DNA of 15,151 nt from DATESZ01 sp035283845 (lineage in GTDB: Bacteria > Desulfobacterota > Syntrophia > Syntrophales > JACQWR01). The DNA is taken from positions 1 to 15,151 of the forward strand of contig DATESZ010000119.1 of assembly GCA_035283845.1 (NCBI GenBank), written 5' to 3'. The number at the start of each line of letters is the position of its first letter. Positions within the stretch are counted from its first letter, which is position 1. Shown one piece after another: positions 14,066-15,151 of the stretch. Under the pieces are notes generated by a model. That model was not told the DNA's origin and made no database searches. It saw only the letters and a list, made by a program, of their open reading frames with translations. The position numbers were made by a program, and so were the translations under genes.

Positions 14066-15151
14066 TCATTTGAAACCATATTCTGTCCATCCTTTTACCA
14101 CCTTTTCCTGGAGCTCCTTAGGGTATACCGCCTTAAAAGAAGCCTTTTTCGGTATAGCCTCTGCCGGCCATTCTATGGGAAAGAGGCAATCAAAAACCAC
14201 GTTTGCGCCCTTAGAAACTTTTCTATCCTCCATTGATAGCGACGCCTGCAACGTAGTGCCAGTCGCATGGCCCATGACTGTGATTCCTCTGACAGGGTGG
14301 CACTGACTCATCCAAGTATGCAATACCTCCTTCATGTCACTGGGATCCACATCCTCGCCTACCACAACCACTCTCGCAAACCAATTACTTGTAGATCCCC
14401 AAATACAATTAGCTATCCGGTTGGCAATACCGGAAAACGTATTCTTGGTGGACACAACAGTCAACTGACTGCAGCACTCCGTGGGTATATATACTCCTGT
14501 TATCGGAATACCTGCCTTCAATAAAGCCCCGCGCACCTCAATCGCCATGTTCACAGCGTATGCCACGTCTCCCTCATCTGTTGCCGTACCCATATTGGAG
14601 ACGGTCAGAATAGGGTTGTTCCGGTGAGTGACAGCTTTTACTCTGCCAAATGGAAATAAACGAGCTGCCGGGGTCATGTATCCGAAGCCTTCCCCGAACG
14701 GGCCCTCCAATCTCCTTTCATGAGGGGGTATTTCGCCTTCAATCACTATCTCCGAAGTTGCCGGAACTAACAAATCATTGGTTTCACACTTAACCAGATC
14801 GACCGGCTCTCCACGAAGTCCACATGCTATATCCACTTCACTAACCCCGGTCGCTGCGGAAGTGCAAGCCGCCAAGGTACAGATAGGTTCAGGCCCGATA
14901 GCGAGGGCGAATGGCATAGCCATATTCCTGGGTTCATATTTAGCGTAGTACATTAGCCCATGATGACGCAGACCTTCCATATAAACGCCCAAAGTATTCT
15001 TGTCGAATACCTGGTTCCGGTACATCCCCCAATTTTGCCAGTCACTATCAAGATCAGGGGTGGCAAAACAACCCCAGGTGCCCAGATAGGGACCTCCGTC
15101 CCCCTCATGGATCACCGGGGACGGTAATTTATACAGATCAACGTCTTCACC
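14066..15151 (-). CDS. UbiD-family decarboxylase with canonical active site, N-terminus cut
   Basis: The reading frame is open to base 15151 and there continues the family block GEDVDLYKLPSP before HEGDGGPY, so the true start lies outside the window. An in-frame GTG at 15115 is internal. The visible 361 residues hold the conserved blocks: QNWGMYRNQVF with the Asn and catalytic Arg (FDC1 Asn168/Arg173 positions), LRHHGL, GVSEVDIACGLRGEPVDLVKCET, PATSEIVIEGE, and EGPFGE with both catalytic Glu (277/282 positions). It should therefore be an active prenyl-FMN decarboxylase or carboxylase, in contrast to the neighbouring UbiD-like protein at 11561-13039. It ends WTEYGFK. No UbiX prenyltransferase gene is visible. 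The substrate is probably an aromatic acid, by family and context. Confidence 0.9.
   Translation of the reverse strand, partial: GEDVDLYKLPSPVIHEGDGGPYLGTWGCFATPDLDSDWQNWGMYRNQVFDKNTLGVYMEGLRHHGLMYYAKYEPRNMAMPFALAIGPEPICTLAACTSAATGVSEVDIACGLRGEPVDLVKCETNDLLVPATSEIVIEGEIPPHERRLEGPFGEGFGYMTPAARLFPFGRVKAVTHRNNPILTVSNMGTATDEGDVAYAVNMAIEVRGALLKAGIPITGVYIPTECCSQLTVVSTKNTFSGIANRIANCIWGSTSNWFARVVVVGEDVDPSDMKEVLHTWMSQCHPVRGITVMGHATGTTLQASLSMEDRKVSKGANVVFDCLFPIEWPAEAIPKKASFKAVYPKELQEKVVKGWTEYGFK

Noticed and set aside
15113..15115. GTG as the start codon of the right-most UbiD gene
   Set aside because: The frame stays open to the window end and upstream codons encode conserved UbiD sequence, so this is an internal codon.

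Overview
This 15.15 kb window looks like part of a chromosome from an obligately anaerobic bacterium that degrades aromatic or dicarboxylic acids. A sulfate-reducing or syntrophic Desulfobacterota-like organism fits best. That placement is inference. It rests on a glutaryl-CoA dehydrogenase that, from memory, closely resembles the non-decarboxylating enzyme of Desulfococcus multivorans, on the absence of oxygenases, and on UbiD-type decarboxylases beside a TRAP transporter. All 13 genes lie on the minus strand, so transcription runs from high to low coordinates, and both outermost genes are cut by the window edges.

Right part (about 8.58-15.15 kb), in transcription order: a UbiD-family decarboxylase with the canonical catalytic residues (partial), a nitroreductase-family flavoprotein, a second UbiD-family protein that lacks two of the three canonical catalytic residues, and a TRAP transporter in the order dctQ, dctM, dctP. 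A terminator-like hairpin with a T-run ends this block. The transporter genes are clearly more A+T-rich than the genes to the left.

Left part (1-8.21 kb): an Mrp/NBP35-type Fe-S P-loop ATPase abutting a small cupin, then crotonase, thiolase, an acyl-CoA carboxyltransferase subunit, glutaryl-CoA dehydrogenase-like acyl-CoA dehydrogenase, a CaiB/BaiF-AMACR family protein and the start of a 3-hydroxyacyl-CoA dehydrogenase. These supply nearly all steps from glutaryl-CoA through glutaconyl-, crotonyl-, 3-hydroxybutyryl- and acetoacetyl-CoA to acetyl-CoA, the lower part of anaerobic benzoyl-CoA degradation. A coherent reading is TRAP uptake of a carboxylated aromatic acid, UbiD decarboxylation, dearomatisation encoded elsewhere, then the left-hand module.

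The gaps between genes are mostly filled by short palindromic repeats. Two MITE-like copies (141 bp core, 138 identical) share 13-bp perfect terminal inverted repeats. A second superfamily bounded by TGAAAAT/ATTTTCA occurs as two inverted pairs (221-325 with 13111-13215; 6688-6786 with 11453-11551) plus a further palindrome at 6788-6850. No tRNA, rRNA, CRISPR array or transposase gene was seen.
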